Of a stretch of DNA of 64,000 nucleotides, positions 42,458-51,036 are shown in pieces; the stretch's first letter is position 1, and every line of letters starts with the position of its first letter. This stretch comes from Parvularcula lutaonensis (lineage in GTDB: Bacteria > Pseudomonadota > Alphaproteobacteria > Caulobacterales > Parvularculaceae): assembly GCF_014651915.1 (NCBI RefSeq), contig NZ_BMXU01000001.1, positions 62,001 through 126,000 of the forward strand, in the 5' to 3' direction. The notes beneath the pieces are model-generated. The model was not told where the DNA came from. It did no database searches and saw nothing but the letters and a program-made list of their open reading frames with translations. A program made the translations under genes and the position numbers.

Positions 42458-44506
42458 TTGCCGAACGCCGCACTCCTGAGCGCTGTTGCGCTGCTCGCCT
42501 TTGCACCGATGGCCGCGTCCGCGCAGGGCGACGGGCAATCTGGAGGCTTTCAGGTTTTCGAACCGGAATATTTCGAGCGCTTCGCTCCCCAGACCGCCAG
42601 CGACATGCTCGAACAGGTGCCGGGTTTCTCGATCCGCCAGACAGGTGGCGGACGCGGCCTCGGCCAGGGCGGCACGAACGTCTTGATCGATGGCGAGCGG
42701 GTGACGTCCAAGGACACGAACGCGCTCGACATCCTGAACCGCACGCCCGCCAGCGCGGTCGTCAGGATCGAGATCACCGATGCCGCGACGCTCGGTGTGA
42801 CCGGCCTCACCGGTCAGGTGGCGAACGTGGTGCTCGACCGCTCCACCGTGAGCGGGAGCTTTGAGTACCGTGCGCAGTTCAGGAACGGCGCGCGCCCGAA
42901 CCTGACACAGGGTTCGGTTTCGGTGTCGGGCACGAAAGGCAATCTCGCTTACACGCTCGGCTTCGAGAACAATGCCCGGCGCGGTTTCGAAGAGGGTCCC
43001 GAGCTGCTCCTCGACCCCAATGGAAACCTCATCGAAGAGCGTTTCGAGCATGAAAGCGTGCGCGCGGAATCGCCGCGCCTCACCGCGGTTATCGATTTCG
43101 ACCTCAGTGAGGGCACCTCGCTGAACGTGACCGGCTCGGCGCAGTCTCAGTCCTTCGAATCGCAGGAGCGGTCCGAGCGCTCCACCGGTGAGTTCCGCCG
43201 GGCCCTCAATGGCGAGGACGAGTGGAACGCGGACCTTTCCACTGAACTCAGCCGCAAGACGGGCCCCGGCACGCTGAAGCTCATCGGCTACCAGCGGTTC
43301 GAGCACAGCCCATTCTCCAACGAAGCCCTGACGGTCTCTCCAGCCGGGGCGGTCAGCGTCGTGTCTTTCGACCAGACCAATGACGAGGGCGAGACCATCG
43401 GCCGGGTGGAGTATTCCTGGGCACCTGCCGAGGATGTCAGTTGGGAGATCGCTGCAGAGACCGCCTACAACTTCCTCGACCGCGAGGCCGTTTTCACCGT
43501 CGGACAAGGACCCGGCGCCGTGGCGACGCCTTTTCCCGACACCAAGGTCGAGGAACTGCGCAGCCAAGGCTCCATCACCCGCGGTTTCGTCCTCGGCGAG
43601 AAACTGTCCGTGCAGGCATCGGCGGCGGCGGAATGGTCCCGCCTGACCGTTTCCGGAGATGCGAGCAACCGGGAGCAGGACTTTTTCCGGCCCAAGGGCT
43701 TTGTTTCCTTTGCCTATCCCGTATCTGAGAGCTTCGACATCAGGGCACGGATCGCCCGCGAGGTCGGCCAGCTCAACTTCTTCGATTTCGTCGATTCGGT
43801 GAACCTGACCGAGGACCGCGCCAATGCGGGCAATGCCGGCCTCGTCCCGCAGCAGTCTTGGGACGGCGAGATCGAACTCCAGAAGGAATTCGGCGACGAC
43901 GAGAAGATCATCTTTCGTCTGAGCGGCTCGCTGATTGAGGACCGGGTCGACCGTGTGCTGATCGAGACTGATGACGGGAACGGGAACATCGTCCTTCAAG
44001 ATGCCGTCGGCAACATCGACGAGGCCCGATTCGCCTCTGCCGCGGTCGAAGGAACCCTTCTCACGGATCGCTGGGGGCTCACTGGTGGCCGTTTCGACTT
44101 CTCCGGTGAACGCAGGACCTCGGCCCTCGACGATCCCCTGACCGGGGAAAGCCGCAATTTCAGCCGCCTTGCCGAATGGAACTACGATATCAATTTTCGC
44201 CAGGATATTCCGAACACCCCCTATGCTTGGGGCACCGGCCTGAGCGACCGGGCCGAAGAGGTGCTCATCCGCTTTGACGAGGTCACGGTTTTCGACCGGA
44301 CCGATCCCTGGGTCAGGGCGTTCGTCGAGCACAAGGATGTCTATGGGCTGAACCTGCGCCTCTGGGCGAGCAACTTGGTGAACACGGAGTTCACCGTCGA
44401 CCGTACCCGTTATGCCGAATTCCGCGATGGCCCCGTGCAGGAGATCGAACGGCGTTCCCGAATCGATAACCGGCGGTTCTCGGTGACTCTATCCGGGACT
44501 TTCTGA
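42458..44506 (+). CDS. TonB-dependent receptor-like outer-membrane protein, paralogue 2
   Basis: This 682-aa protein has a signal peptide (MPNAALLSAVALLAFAPMAASAQ), a plug domain with YFERFAPQTASDMLEQVPGFSI, GRGLGQGGTNVLIDGERV and DAATLGVTGLTGQVANVVL, and a beta-barrel domain ending FSVTLSGTF. TTG 42458 is preferred over the in-frame ATG at 42407 because GGAGGA lies 5 nt before it and the signal peptide begins exactly there; the ATG has no ribosome-binding site. The plug is nearly the same as in paralogue 3, which follows after 146 bp. Confidence 0.87.
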   Translation: MPNAALLSAVALLAFAPMAASAQGDGQSGGFQVFEPEYFERFAPQTASDMLEQVPGFSIRQTGGGRGLGQGGTNVLIDGERVTSKDTNALDILNRTPASAVVRIEITDAATLGVTGLTGQVANVVLDRSTVSGSFEYRAQFRNGARPNLTQGSVSVSGTKGNLAYTLGFENNARRGFEEGPELLLDPNGNLIEERFEHESVRAESPRLTAVIDFDLSEGTSLNVTGSAQSQSFESQERSERSTGEFRRALNGEDEWNADLSTELSRKTGPGTLKLIGYQRFEHSPFSNEALTVSPAGAVSVVSFDQTNDEGETIGRVEYSWAPAEDVSWEIAAETAYNFLDREAVFTVGQGPGAVATPFPDTKVEELRSQGSITRGFVLGEKLSVQASAAAEWSRLTVSGDASNREQDFFRPKGFVSFAYPVSESFDIRARIAREVGQLNFFDFVDSVNLTEDRANAGNAGLVPQQSWDGEIELQKEFGDDEKIIFRLSGSLIEDRVDRVLIETDDGNGNIVLQDAVGNIDEARFASAAVEGTLLTDRWGLTGGRFDFSGERRTSALDDPLTGESRNFSRLAEWNYDINFRQDIPNTPYAWGTGLSDRAEEVLIRFDEVTVFDRTDPWVRAFVEHKDVYGLNLRLWASNLVNTEFTVDRTRYAEFRDGPVQEIERRSRIDNRRFSVTLSGTF

Positions 44507-44652
44507 CCGGATTCCTCATGTAATTTCTGAGATGTGGCGAAAACCACACTGGCATTGGCTTGTTTTTACCGGGGCATCGGTCCACCCTTCTTGCCGGGCA
44601 GCGCTCTTGTTTGAGCGGCAAAGGACGGCGGGGCACGCCGCGGAGGACGACA

Positions 44653-46695
44653 GTGAGCAATTTGGTGCGGCAGGGGTTGCTCGCAGGGGCAGCGGTATTG
44701 GCCCTGACCGGCGCGGCGGCGGCGCAGGAAGACAGCGGGCGGCAAGTCTACGAGCCTGCGTTCTTCGAGCGTTTCGCGCCGCAGACCGCCTTCGACATGA
44801 TCGAGCAGATTCCGGGCTTCTCGATCCGCGAGACTGGCGGCGGCAGGGGCCTCGGCCAGGGCGGTACGAACATCCTCATCAACGGCGAGCGGGTGACCTC
44901 CAAGGATACCGACGTGATCGAGATCCTTGAGAACACCCCTGTCCAGGCGGTGAAGAGGATCGAGATCGCCGATGCCGCAACCTTGGGCGTGACGGGGCTG
45001 ACTGGCCAGGTCGCCAATGTGGTTCTCGAGCGCAACGAGATGAGCGGCAGCTTCCGCTGGAGCCCCGAGTTCCAGCACGGCGCCAAACCTCTCTTCACGC
45101 GCGGATCGGTTTCGGTCACGGGCAAGCGCGGCGATCTCAACTATACCCTCGGCCTGTCGAATGGAAGCTCCCGCAGCTTCGAGGAAGGGCCCGAGGTCGT
45201 CATCTTCGGTGATGGTCGTCCGGATGAAGACCGTTTCGAGAGGACGCGTGTTGCGACCGAGCTACCGTCGATCACTGCAGCGCTCGAATTTCCGGTGGGC
45301 GAGCGTACGACCCTGAACCTGCGCAGCTCTGCCGGAACCCTGTCGCTCGAGCAGGAGGAGACTTCGCTCGGCTTTGATGGCGGCGTCCGGATATCAAAAC
45401 TTTCCGCAGACCAATGGTTCGCAAACGTTGCAGCCGAACTCACGAGGCGTGTGGGCGATGATGCGAGCCTCAAGGTCATCGCCTCGCAGAACTATACCGA
45501 AGCGCCTCTCGTCAATGACATCAACGCCCTGGCCCGCCCCAATGCCGCCGACCTCACCGCCCGTTTCGTCAATGACGACAAATCGGGCGAAAGCATTCTG
45601 CGCACGGAATATGCGTGGAAGACGAACAAGAAGGTCAGCTGGGAGCTAGCAGGCGAGGTTGCCTACAACTTTCTCGACAACACCAGCAGCCTCGTCATCA
45701 ACAACGGCACACCGACGTTAACGCCGCCGACCTATGTTGACGAGATCCGGGCGCAAAGCTCGATCACGCGCGGCTTTACTCTTGGCAAGAAGCTTGCGGT
45801 CCAGGCATCGCTCGGCTCGGAATGGTCACAGATCGAGGCGGATAGCGAAGGCAACGTCCGTTCGGACGAGTTCTTCCGCCCCAAGGGGCTTCTGACCGTT
45901 GCCTATCCGTTTACAGATGACCTCGATTTCCGCGCCCGTATCGAGCGCAGTGTCGGTCAGCTCGATTTTTCTGATTTCGTGGACTCGACAGACCTGACCG
46001 AGGAACGGATCCAGGGCGGCAACGTCAACCTCGTGCCGCAGCAGGCATGGGAAGGCGAGGTCGAACTCGAACGACGTTTCTCCGACAAGGAGAAGATCAT
46101 CTTCCGTCTCGAAGGCGCCCTCATCGAGGACCGCGTGGACCGGATCGTGATCCTGACTGACGTGAACGGAACATTGCAGCTGACCGATGCCGTCGGCAAC
46201 ATCGACGAGGCCAGCTCGGCCAAGGCAACGGTCGAAGGGACTGTCTTCACCAAACGATGGGGCCTCGATGGTGGCCGCATCGACTTTCGCGGCACCCGCG
46301 AGACTTCCCGCCTTGAAGACCCGCTGACTGGCGAAGACCGGAATTTCAGCCTCGTTCAGCAATGGACCTACTTCGTCAATTTCCGCCATGACATCCCGGG
46401 CACGCCGTATGCGTGGGGGACCGGTGTGGTCAACGCGGCGCCGCGGACTGTCTACCGGTTCAACGAAGTGTCCCGCGCAGAAACGCCTCAGCCGAACCTC
46501 AGCCTGTTTGTCGAGCACAAGGACTTCTACGGCCTCAACCTGAACATCCGTGCAGGGAACCTGCTGAACCAGGAAGACGTCCGGGACCGGACGATCTTCG
46601 TCGATCGCCGCGATACCAGTGCGCTCAACCGTATCGAGTCGCGGGAGCGGATCGACAACCAGGTCTTCCGCATCACGCTGTCCGGCACGTTTTGA
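44653..46695 (+). CDS. TonB-dependent receptor-like outer-membrane protein, paralogue 3
   Basis: This 680-aa protein starts at GTG with GGAGGA 5 nt upstream. It has a signal peptide ending ALTGAAAAQ, a plug domain with FFERFAPQTAFDMIEQIPGFSI and GRGLGQGGTNILINGERV, and a beta barrel ending FRITLSGTF. The plug blocks match paralogue 2 at most positions while the extracellular-loop parts of the barrel differ. This is the pattern expected of receptors that keep the same energy-coupling partner but see different ligands. ubiA follows 29 bp downstream. Confidence 0.87.
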   Translation: MSNLVRQGLLAGAAVLALTGAAAAQEDSGRQVYEPAFFERFAPQTAFDMIEQIPGFSIRETGGGRGLGQGGTNILINGERVTSKDTDVIEILENTPVQAVKRIEIADAATLGVTGLTGQVANVVLERNEMSGSFRWSPEFQHGAKPLFTRGSVSVTGKRGDLNYTLGLSNGSSRSFEEGPEVVIFGDGRPDEDRFERTRVATELPSITAALEFPVGERTTLNLRSSAGTLSLEQEETSLGFDGGVRISKLSADQWFANVAAELTRRVGDDASLKVIASQNYTEAPLVNDINALARPNAADLTARFVNDDKSGESILRTEYAWKTNKKVSWELAGEVAYNFLDNTSSLVINNGTPTLTPPTYVDEIRAQSSITRGFTLGKKLAVQASLGSEWSQIEADSEGNVRSDEFFRPKGLLTVAYPFTDDLDFRARIERSVGQLDFSDFVDSTDLTEERIQGGNVNLVPQQAWEGEVELERRFSDKEKIIFRLEGALIEDRVDRIVILTDVNGTLQLTDAVGNIDEASSAKATVEGTVFTKRWGLDGGRIDFRGTRETSRLEDPLTGEDRNFSLVQQWTYFVNFRHDIPGTPYAWGTGVVNAAPRTVYRFNEVSRAETPQPNLSLFVEHKDFYGLNLNIRAGNLLNQEDVRDRTIFVDRRDTSALNRIESRERIDNQVFRITLSGTF

Positions 46696-46724
46696 TCGCA
46701 GGCAACACCTGCTAGGCGGCGGCC

Positions 46725-47633
46725 ATGACTGCTGCCGCCGACAAGACCCTCGACGCCGAACCCGGCCTCGTTGACCGATCGCCAAGCTGGCTTCGTCCCT
46801 ATCTCAGGCTGATGCGCGCTGACCGGCCGATCGGGGTGTGGCTTCTGTTCCTGCCCTGCAGCTGGGGCGTGATCGCCGCGCGGCCGGACGGTATGGATGC
46901 AGGCCGTTTCTGGTGGCTGCTCCTGTTGTTCGCCGTGGGCAGCTTCGTCATGCGCTCGGCGGGTTGCGCCTACAACGATCTCGTGGACCGTGACCTCGAC
47001 CGTTCGGTGGAGCGGACAAGGAACCGGCCGATCGCGTCGGGTGCGGTCTCGCCGAAAGCCGCGACCGCCCTTATCGTCGGGCTCAGTCTCGTGGGTCTTG
47101 CCGTCCTCCTGCAGCTTGGGCTGCCAGCCATCCTCATCGGCATCGGAAGCCTTGCGCTTGTGGCAGGCTATCCTTTCATGAAGCGGATCACGTGGTGGCC
47201 ACAGCTCTGGCTCGGCCTCACCTTCAACTGGGGCGTGCTTGTCGGCGCGGCTGCGGTCAGCGGCGGCGTGCCGCTCCCCGCCGCGCTTCTCTATGCGGCA
47301 GGCATCTTCTGGACCCTTGGCTATGACACGATCTACGCGCTCCAGGACATCGAGGACGACGCGCTTGCGGGCATCAAGTCCAGCGCCCGAAGGCTCGGCG
47401 GCGATGTCAGGAAAGGCGTTGCGCTTTTCTACACGGCCACGATCCTGCTCGCGGCGGGTGCGCTCGTTGCCGGGGGGCGAGGCGAGTGGATCTGGCTGCT
47501 TGCACCGGCTGCTCTTCACTTCGCGTGGCAGGTCGCCTCGATCGACCGCGACGATCCAGCGCGTAACCTTCGCCTCTTCAAGTCGAATATCTGGCCGGGT
47601 GTCTTCATCGCCGTGGCGATGTTGCCGCTGTGA
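46725..47633 (+). CDS. ubiA: 4-hydroxybenzoate polyprenyltransferase UbiA
   Basis: This 302-aa integral membrane prenyltransferase attaches the polyprenyl tail to 4-hydroxybenzoate in ubiquinone synthesis. The two Asp-rich motifs are present: AYNDLVDRDLDRSVERTRNRP (NDxxDxxxD) and GYDTIYALQDIEDD followed by GIKSSA. About eight hydrophobic helices fit the fold. It follows paralogue 3 closely and precedes msrB. Confidence 0.94.
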   Translation: MTAAADKTLDAEPGLVDRSPSWLRPYLRLMRADRPIGVWLLFLPCSWGVIAARPDGMDAGRFWWLLLLFAVGSFVMRSAGCAYNDLVDRDLDRSVERTRNRPIASGAVSPKAATALIVGLSLVGLAVLLQLGLPAILIGIGSLALVAGYPFMKRITWWPQLWLGLTFNWGVLVGAAAVSGGVPLPAALLYAAGIFWTLGYDTIYALQDIEDDALAGIKSSARRLGGDVRKGVALFYTATILLAAGALVAGGRGEWIWLLAPAALHFAWQVASIDRDDPARNLRLFKSNIWPGVFIAVAMLPL

Positions 47634-47659
47634 TGGACCTTCCCGGACCGGGAGCCATC
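47632..47659 (+). repeat. Inverted repeat in the ubiA-msrB gap
   Basis: Outer arms GATGG and CCATC flank the inner palindrome TCCCGG-A-CCGGGA, just after the ubiA stop and ending 15 bp before ATG 47675. There is no T-run. It could be an RNA structure that modulates msrB translation or a pause site. Confidence 0.35.
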
Positions 47660-47674
47660 TTAGGGGAGAAGACG

Positions 47675-48214
47675 ATGATAAAGTTCGACCGCCGCTGGTT
47701 CCTGACCGCCTCCGCCGCAGGGCTTGTCCTGCCTACGGCGTCCTGTGCCCGCGTGCAGCCATCATCCAAGGAGAGCCCGATGTCCGATATCAAGCCTGTC
47801 CCGCTCGGCGAGAGCGATGTCGACTGGGATGCCATGACCGAGCGCGAATGGCGCGAGCGCCTCACCGACGCCGAATTCAGGGTCATGCGCAAGGAAGGCA
47901 CCGAGCGCTCAGGCAGCTCGCCTCTCAATGACGAGAAGCGCAAGGGCGTATTTGTTTGCCGCGGCTGTTACCTGCCGATCTTTCCATCCGAGTACAAATA
48001 CAACTCAGGCACCGGCTGGCCGAGCTTTTTCGACTACAATGAAGGCACGCTGGGCTTCAAAACGGACTACAAGCTGATCTACCCGCGCAAGGAATATCAC
48101 TGTATTCGCTGCGGCAGTCATCAGGGCCACGTCTTCAAGGACGGCCCGGAGCCGACGGGCCTGCGCTACTGCAACAACGGTGTCGCACTGGCCTTTGTTC
48201 CGGACGAGGCGTGA
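47675..48214 (+). CDS. msrB: Exported methionine-(R)-sulfoxide reductase MsrB
   Basis: This 179-aa enzyme reduces the R epimer of methionine sulfoxide in proteins. The zinc-binding pairs are C95/C98 (VCRGC) and C143/C146 (CIRCGSHQGHVF); the catalytic cysteine is C166 in LRYCNNG. The usual NSAxL after it is NGVAL here. The N-terminus has a twin-arginine signal (FDRRWFLTASAAG) leading to TASC at residue 24, a possible lipobox, so the protein should act in the periplasm, perhaps lipid-anchored. GGGGAG lies 6 nt before the ATG. A second, cytoplasmic start at Met36 (MSDIK) is possible. Confidence 0.9.
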   Translation: MIKFDRRWFLTASAAGLVLPTASCARVQPSSKESPMSDIKPVPLGESDVDWDAMTEREWRERLTDAEFRVMRKEGTERSGSSPLNDEKRKGVFVCRGCYLPIFPSEYKYNSGTGWPSFFDYNEGTLGFKTDYKLIYPRKEYHCIRCGSHQGHVFKDGPEPTGLRYCNNGVALAFVPDEA

Positions 48215-48868
48215 TCAGGGCGTGTTGGGAAAGCTGACCGCGCCAGTCTGACGGTCGATGACGATGGCGTCGCGGAACGTGCCGCCATCATCGGCTACCT
48301 TGATCGAGAAATCATCCGTACCCGCAAGGCCAAATTCGGCTTTCCCGGCCCAGCCCGACTGGAACACCAGCGTTGCGGTGTTACCGCTCCCGCTTTTGTT
48401 CAGCACGAACCGCACGTCGCCCGATCCGGGCGTCACGTCATCATGGCTGACAAGGACCGCGTCTGATTTAACAGCGAGACGGTTTGTCGCGTCGGGAGAT
48501 GCATTGACCCCGAGCTTGGAAGGCTCGCTGACAGGCTTCCAGCCGGTGCCATCGAAATAGCGCAAAATGCCGTCATCCTCTGTATACGCGCTCATGCCGG
48601 AGGCCGGGGCAATGGCGATCCAGGCACCCTCTTGAAACACCATGAGTGTGCCCTCAGGCTGGCCGCCCCAGTCGGTCCCCGTGGCGCCCGCAGGCAGGAT
48701 GTAGGCGTCGCCGTCGCTGGCGGCGGGCTCAGCGACGATCGAGACGCTCTTCACACTGAGGTGCACCAGCGCATCGAGCCGCCGGAAGCTCTCATTGACG
48801 GTGACATGCTTCTGGGCCTGCGCCTCGGCAAGGTAGGACAGGCTGAGGCGAGCGGAGGTGAGGCTCAT
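48215..48868 (-). CDS. DUF2793 domain protein (phage/GTA-type)
   Basis: This 217-aa protein opens with LAEAQAQKHVTVNESFRRLDALV, the DUF2793 signature, followed by DGDAYILPAGATGTDWGG and a W-rich repeat-like region (EGAWIAIAP, GTGWKPVSE). The second half is beta-rich with Gly/Asn/Thr, like a phage-tail adhesin. DUF2793 proteins are found in phage tails and near gene-transfer-agent loci, where related proteins act in host attachment. No other phage or GTA gene is nearby, so this is an orphan. It ends where msrB ends, with adjacent stop codons. Confidence 0.75.
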   Translation of the reverse strand: MSLTSARLSLSYLAEAQAQKHVTVNESFRRLDALVHLSVKSVSIVAEPAASDGDAYILPAGATGTDWGGQPEGTLMVFQEGAWIAIAPASGMSAYTEDDGILRYFDGTGWKPVSEPSKLGVNASPDATNRLAVKSDAVLVSHDDVTPGSGDVRFVLNKSGSGNTATLVFQSGWAGKAEFGLAGTDDFSIKVADDGGTFRDAIVIDRQTGAVSFPNTP

Positions 48869-48925
48869 GGTCTGGCTCCTTGTATCAGGAGGCCAGTATC
48901 TCCCGGCCGCGCGGCGCGGGGATAA

Positions 48926-49903
48926 CTATTCCGAGGGCGTTACGTCGCCGGGCGCATAGCCGAGGCCGTCCGATCCCTGACCGACATCGAAGCTATGCAG
49001 GATATCGAAGCTCTCCATATCGATCTCGAAGACCTTCTCCGCGCCGGTCGCAGCCGCCCAGAGGACGTCACCTTCAGGGGAGAAGAGTAGGGTCACGGGC
49101 ACTGTGCCCTCGCCAAGTTCCACCGTCGCCGCGGGTTGCAGGTCACCGACCTGATAGATCACGACATTGCCCCGGTCGGGCTGGCTCACCGCGAACAGCG
49201 TGCCGTCCGGGCTGATCTCGATGCGGATCGGAATCCCCTCCGTCTCCACCGTATCGCGCAGCTCCAGCGTCTCGGCATCGAAGATCATGACGCTTTTCGA
49301 GCCATTGTTGCCGACAAAGATTTCCTGTCCGCTCGGGCTGATCGCGATAGCTTCGGTCTGCTCTCCAGCCTTCACGTCGCGAAGCTTTTTCGCGGCCGGG
49401 ATGTCGATCACCGTGAAGGTGCCCGAGCCGATATTCGCGACATAGGCCCTCAGACCGTCCGGGCTCACCGCCACCATGTGCGAGCCTTGCTGGTCGGTCT
49501 TCACCCTGTCGCGGATGCGGCCCCGCTGGGGATCGATAATCACGACGTCCTCGGTGATCTCGGTCGTCACGATCACATGATCCGTGTTCGGGATCCATTT
49601 CAGCCCGTGAGGCCCTTTCGAGCCGTCGAGAGACACGGGACCCAGCGGCTCGGCCGTGCGGGCGTCGAAGCGATAGAGCTCGTCACCATCGAAGCCCGGA
49701 CCGCGGTAGCTGACCACGACCACCTGTTCCCCGTCCGGCGAGACCACGATCTCGTGGGGGAACCGGCCGGTCTCGCGCCGGACCACTTCTTCCCCGCTCT
49801 CGAGATCGACGAAACTGACCGTGTGCTCGGCCTTGTTACCCACGATGAGGGTCTGGGCCGAGGCGCTGCCGAGAAGGGCTGCGAGGATGAAAGCGAGGCG
49901 CAT
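48926..49903 (-). CDS. Exported YVTN-type beta-propeller protein
   Basis: This 325-aa protein has a signal peptide (MRLAFILAALLGSASAQ) and about seven repeats of a beta-propeller blade with the recurring pattern VSPDGxxxxVxN plus VxDxxxxE (for example VAVSPDGLRAYVANIGSGTFTV). It is probably periplasmic; such proteins often accompany quinoprotein or metal-related systems, but nothing nearby indicates that. ATG 49903 is chosen for the signal peptide and the GGAG upstream. Confidence 0.82.
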   Translation of the reverse strand: MRLAFILAALLGSASAQTLIVGNKAEHTVSFVDLESGEEVVRRETGRFPHEIVVSPDGEQVVVVSYRGPGFDGDELYRFDARTAEPLGPVSLDGSKGPHGLKWIPNTDHVIVTTEITEDVVIIDPQRGRIRDRVKTDQQGSHMVAVSPDGLRAYVANIGSGTFTVIDIPAAKKLRDVKAGEQTEAIAISPSGQEIFVGNNGSKSVMIFDAETLELRDTVETEGIPIRIEISPDGTLFAVSQPDRGNVVIYQVGDLQPAATVELGEGTVPVTLLFSPEGDVLWAAATGAEKVFEIDMESFDILHSFDVGQGSDGLGYAPGDVTPSE

Positions 49904-50019
49904 GGCGGGCTCCGGGGTTGGCATTGCCAAATGACCGACCGTCTTTCGGGAGGAGTCAATCATCCAGCGCAGCGATCCGCCTCAGTTGAGCCGCGCGCGC
50001 TGACGCATACATTTCCTTC

Positions 50020-51036
50020 GTGAAGCCGAGTGAACTCCTGCATCCCACGCCTGCCGGGCTCTACTGCCCGCCGGGAGATTTCTACATTGACCCCGTCCAG
50101 CCTGTCGGACGGGCGATCATCACCCATGGCCATGCCGACCACGCGCGCGCAGGGCACGGTGCCGTCCTTGCTACGCCGGAGACACTGGCCATCATGGCCG
50201 TGCGCTACGGCGAGGTGTTCACCGAAAAACGCCAGCCCTTGGCCTACGGAGAGGTGGTCGAGGTGAACGGTGTGACCATCTGGCTCGTGCCCGCCGGCCA
50301 TGTCCTCGGTTCCGCCCAGGCCGTGGTGGAGCATCGCGGCATACGGATCGTCACGACCGGCGACTACAAGCGTCGCCGCGACCCGACCTGTGCCGCCTTC
50401 GAGCCGGTGGAATGCGACGTCCTCATCTCCGAGGCGACCTTTGGCCTGCCGGTCTTCATCCATCCGGACACGGCAGGGGAGGCGCGCAAGCTCATCCGCT
50501 CGACCGAGCAGTTCCCCGAGCGCGCGCACCTCATCGGTGCCTATGCGCTGGGCAAGGCCCAGCGGCTGATCTGCCATCTGCGCGAAGAGGGCTACGACAA
50601 GCCGATCTATATCCATGGCGCGATGAAGCGGCTCTGCGATCTCTATGAGGAACTCGGCGTCCCTCTCGGACCGCTGCTCCCCGCGACGATTGAGAAGGAG
50701 AAGGGTGAGAAAGACCGCTTCGCCGGCGAGATCATTATCTGCCCGCCCTCGGCCATGCAGTCGACCTGGGCCCGGCGATTCCCCGATCCTGTCCCGGCTT
50801 TCGCCAGCGGATGGATGCGTGTTCGTCAGCGTGCGAAGCAACGCGGTGTCGAGTTGCCGATCATCATGTCCGACCATGCCGACTGGGAAGAGCTGACCAA
50901 CACGGTTCGCGAGGTCGACCCGGCCGAGCTTTGGGTCACCCACGGCCGGGAGGACGCGCTCGTCCGCTGGGCAGAGCTCGAGGGCAGGCGGGCCAAGGCC
51001 CTTCATCTCGTCGGCTATGAGGAGGACGCTGAGTGA
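50020..51036 (+). CDS. Ligase-associated metallo-beta-lactamase-fold DNA exonuclease
   Basis: This 338-aa metallo-beta-lactamase/beta-CASP-like nuclease has the metal-binding motif ITHGHADHARAGH (H36, H38, D40, H41), the further His in PAGHVLGSAQ, and TTGDYKRRRDPTC. It lacks any mRNA-processing context; in bacteria this family is encoded next to an ATP-dependent DNA ligase, and here the ligase gene overlaps its stop by four bases. It probably trims DNA ends before ligation in a repair pathway. The start is GTG with no obvious ribosome-binding site. Confidence 0.85.
   Translation: MKPSELLHPTPAGLYCPPGDFYIDPVQPVGRAIITHGHADHARAGHGAVLATPETLAIMAVRYGEVFTEKRQPLAYGEVVEVNGVTIWLVPAGHVLGSAQAVVEHRGIRIVTTGDYKRRRDPTCAAFEPVECDVLISEATFGLPVFIHPDTAGEARKLIRSTEQFPERAHLIGAYALGKAQRLICHLREEGYDKPIYIHGAMKRLCDLYEELGVPLGPLLPATIEKEKGEKDRFAGEIIICPPSAMQSTWARRFPDPVPAFASGWMRVRQRAKQRGVELPIIMSDHADWEELTNTVREVDPAELWVTHGREDALVRWAELEGRRAKALHLVGYEEDAE

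Noticed and set aside
42317-44332. A 671-codon open frame antisense to TonB-receptor paralogue 2
   Set aside because: Antisense shadow of a well-supported gene; no recognisable motif and no ribosome-binding site.
48215-48868. Possible prophage or gene-transfer-agent remnant
   Set aside because: Only a single DUF2793 gene; no capsid, portal, terminase, integrase or attachment sites around it.
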